From Streptomyces griseoviridis (GTDB taxonomy: Bacteria; Actinomycetota; Actinomycetes; Streptomycetales; Streptomycetaceae), in assembly GCA_014649155.1 (NCBI GenBank), contig BMSM01000002.1, positions 372,001 to 436,000 on the forward strand: 64,000 nucleotides of DNA. Reading direction: 5' to 3'. Position 1 is the first letter of the stretch; every line of letters starts with the position of its first letter. A program made the position numbers and the translations under genes. Of this stretch, positions 62,842 through 64,000 are shown piece after piece. Under the pieces are notes generated by a model. That model was not told the origin of the DNA and did not search any database. It saw only the letters and a list, made by a program, of their open reading frames with translations.

Positions 62842-63367
62842 GGCCTCAGCTCGGGCCCCTTCGCACCATGTCGTCAATAAGGCTAGGTGCTTCCCCTTTT
62901 GGTCCAGGAGTGTCCTTTCCGGTCGTCTACCTGCCCGCTCGATGACGGTTCCGGAGCGGATCGGGACCGTCTCGAATCGAACGCGCGCCAACGGGTGGCT
63001 CCGGCGTGCGAGAACCGGCACCGGTGTGGTGGGTTTGAGCGCGGTGGTGCTGGTTCCGGCGGGCGCTCCCCGGCCCGGTCGGTGTGCCGGTGGGGCGACG
63101 GACGGCCGGTCGGTGAAGCGACTCGAATCCGACGTGGGGGACGCGGCGCGGGCGCGGCGCGGGACACGGTGTGTCGGGCCGGGGCCGGAGCGGGCGGGGT
63201 GATTGATTGCGTACGCGGGCTATTGTGTATGCGGGTATACGCGCAGTGATAATATCTACGTGTGCAAACTGGTGCGAGGGGCCGGTACCGCCCGCTCGCA
63301 CCGGCTGCCGAGGCATGGCCCCGGGGCCGCACCGTGCCTGCTTTCCGTCGTCACCAGGAGATTTTCT
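62842..63367. other. 526-bp intergenic region upstream of the Old Yellow Enzyme gene
   Basis: No gene seen. From 63200 to 63265 it is notably AT-rich, with the dyad GTGTAT...ATACGC around GCGGGT near 63226-63243 and a TGATAATATC stretch, suitable for a regulated promoter of the gene at 63368. Confidence 0.45.
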
Positions 63368-64000
63368 GTGAGTTCTCTCTTCGAGCCCTACACGCTGCGT
63401 TCGGTGACCGTGCCCAACCGGGTGTGGATGCCGCCCATGTGCCAGTACTCCGCCGCCCCCGACGGTCTGTCCCAGGGCGTGGCCGACGACTGGCACTTCC
63501 AGCACTACGGCGCCCGCGCGGCGGGCGGTACGGGGCTGATCATCGTGGAGGCCACCGGCATCGCGCCCGAGGGCCGCATCTCCCCGCAGGACCTCGGCCT
63601 GTGGAACGAGACGCAGGCAGGCGGGCTGCGCCGGATCACCGACTTCCTCAAGAGCCAGGGCACCGTCCCCGGCATCCAGCTCGCCCACGCCGGCCGGAAG
63701 GCCTCGACCAGCCGGCCGTGGCAGGGCGACCGCCCGGTCGGACCGGACGAGCACGGCTGGACGCCGGTCGGCCCGAGCGCCGAACCCTACCCCGGCCTGA
63801 AGGTCCCGCACGCGCTGACCGTCGAGGAGATCCAGGACACCCTCGACAAGTGGCGCGCCTCCGCCCGGCTCGCGCTCGCCGCCGGCTTCCAGGTCGTCGA
63901 GATCCACGGCGCCCACGGCTACCTCATCGGCAACTTCCTCTCCCCGCACAGCAACCGGCGCACCGACGCGTACGGCGGCAGCTTCGAGAACCGCATCCGC
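63368..64000 (+). CDS. NADH:flavin oxidoreductase, Old Yellow Enzyme (YqjM-like), 3' end outside window
   Basis: 211 codons are present to the window edge. SSLFEPYTLRSVTVPNRVWM and PPMCQYSA, with the YqjM-type Cys, start the barrel. QLAHAGRKAS gives FMN contacts, EIHGAHGYLIGNFLSPHSNR the substrate-binding His pair region. It reduces activated C=C bonds using NADPH. The GTG at 63368 follows AGGAGATTTTCT. Possible operator-like dyad lies 125 nt upstream. Confidence 0.92.
   Translation, partial: MSSLFEPYTLRSVTVPNRVWMPPMCQYSAAPDGLSQGVADDWHFQHYGARAAGGTGLIIVEATGIAPEGRISPQDLGLWNETQAGGLRRITDFLKSQGTVPGIQLAHAGRKASTSRPWQGDRPVGPDEHGWTPVGPSAEPYPGLKVPHALTVEEIQDTLDKWRASARLALAAGFQVVEIHGAHGYLIGNFLSPHSNRRTDAYGGSFENRIR

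Noticed and set aside
1..64000. CRISPR array, rRNA, tRNA or insertion sequence
   Set aside because: No spaced repeats, conserved rRNA segments, cloverleaf or transposase was seen on reading both strands; the only tandem repeat is the 35-bp pair at 54784.

Overview
The window is high-GC actinobacterial DNA, and everything points to a Streptomyces chromosome, probably an accessory or arm region. The evidence is the extreme G/C bias at third codon positions, frequent GTG starts with GTGA stop/start overlaps, a complete conservon (sensor-roadblock-DUF742-GTPase-P450), a Spo0M-like gene, DasR-type operators and many secreted or lipoprotein enzymes. I saw no rRNA, tRNA, CRISPR array or insertion sequence. 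Three decayed genes and one duplication-driven frameshift suggest relaxed selection in parts of the window.

Layout. 1-1744: a partial TerB-like gene diverges from a Spo0M-like arrestin-fold gene. 2057-4604: a three-gene ACP/ketosynthase/acyltransferase operon. 4635-7778: a cobalamin riboswitch followed by a B12-type ABC importer (lipoprotein, permease, ATPase). 7782-10123: a TetR regulator diverging from a PPOX-type flavoprotein and an iron-sulfur reductase. 10218-11729: a GH3 N-acetylhexosaminidase-like gene with DasR-like palindromes upstream. 12089-17393: an overlapping five-gene operon (PhyH dioxygenase, DUF6271-like protein, fold-type III PLP decarboxylase, GNAT acetyltransferase, MFS exporter). 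It looks like a compact, undescribed small-molecule pathway. 17362-22443: an L,D-transpeptidase, a flavin monooxygenase facing a DMATS-type indole prenyltransferase, and a CYP157-like P450 without a normal ExxR motif.

22669-31036 (minus strand): a sulfur-type operon. A 24-residue cysteine-containing leader peptide precedes a peptide/nickel-type ABC importer (binding protein, two permeases, two ATPases), an LLM flavin monooxygenase, an alpha/beta hydrolase and an SsuE-like FMN reductase. The logic is to import an organosulfur compound, cleave it oxidatively and recycle FMNH2, with cysteine-responsive attenuation. 31130-33914: a DsbA-like gene, an Rrf2 regulator, a leaderless cupin gene and a degenerate SDR. 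34048-39405: the phenylacetate module, with paaK diverging from paaABCDE across duplicated TetR-type operators. 39419-43543: a flavodoxin-like reductase and a single-chain pyruvate carboxylase. 43660-45090: remains of an AAA regulator.

45927-51771: conservon cvnABCDE, whose P450 lacks the ExxR arginine, facing a canonical P450. 52032-58294: a GH25 lysozyme, a CBS-BON protein, an MFS pseudogene containing a 35-bp tandem duplication, a small hypothetical protein, an SDR and a YtcJ-like amidohydrolase. 58446-61853: a 1135-residue secreted multidomain beta-helix glucanase. 62189-62841: a frameshifted LuxR-type regulator. 63368-64000: the start of an Old Yellow Enzyme.
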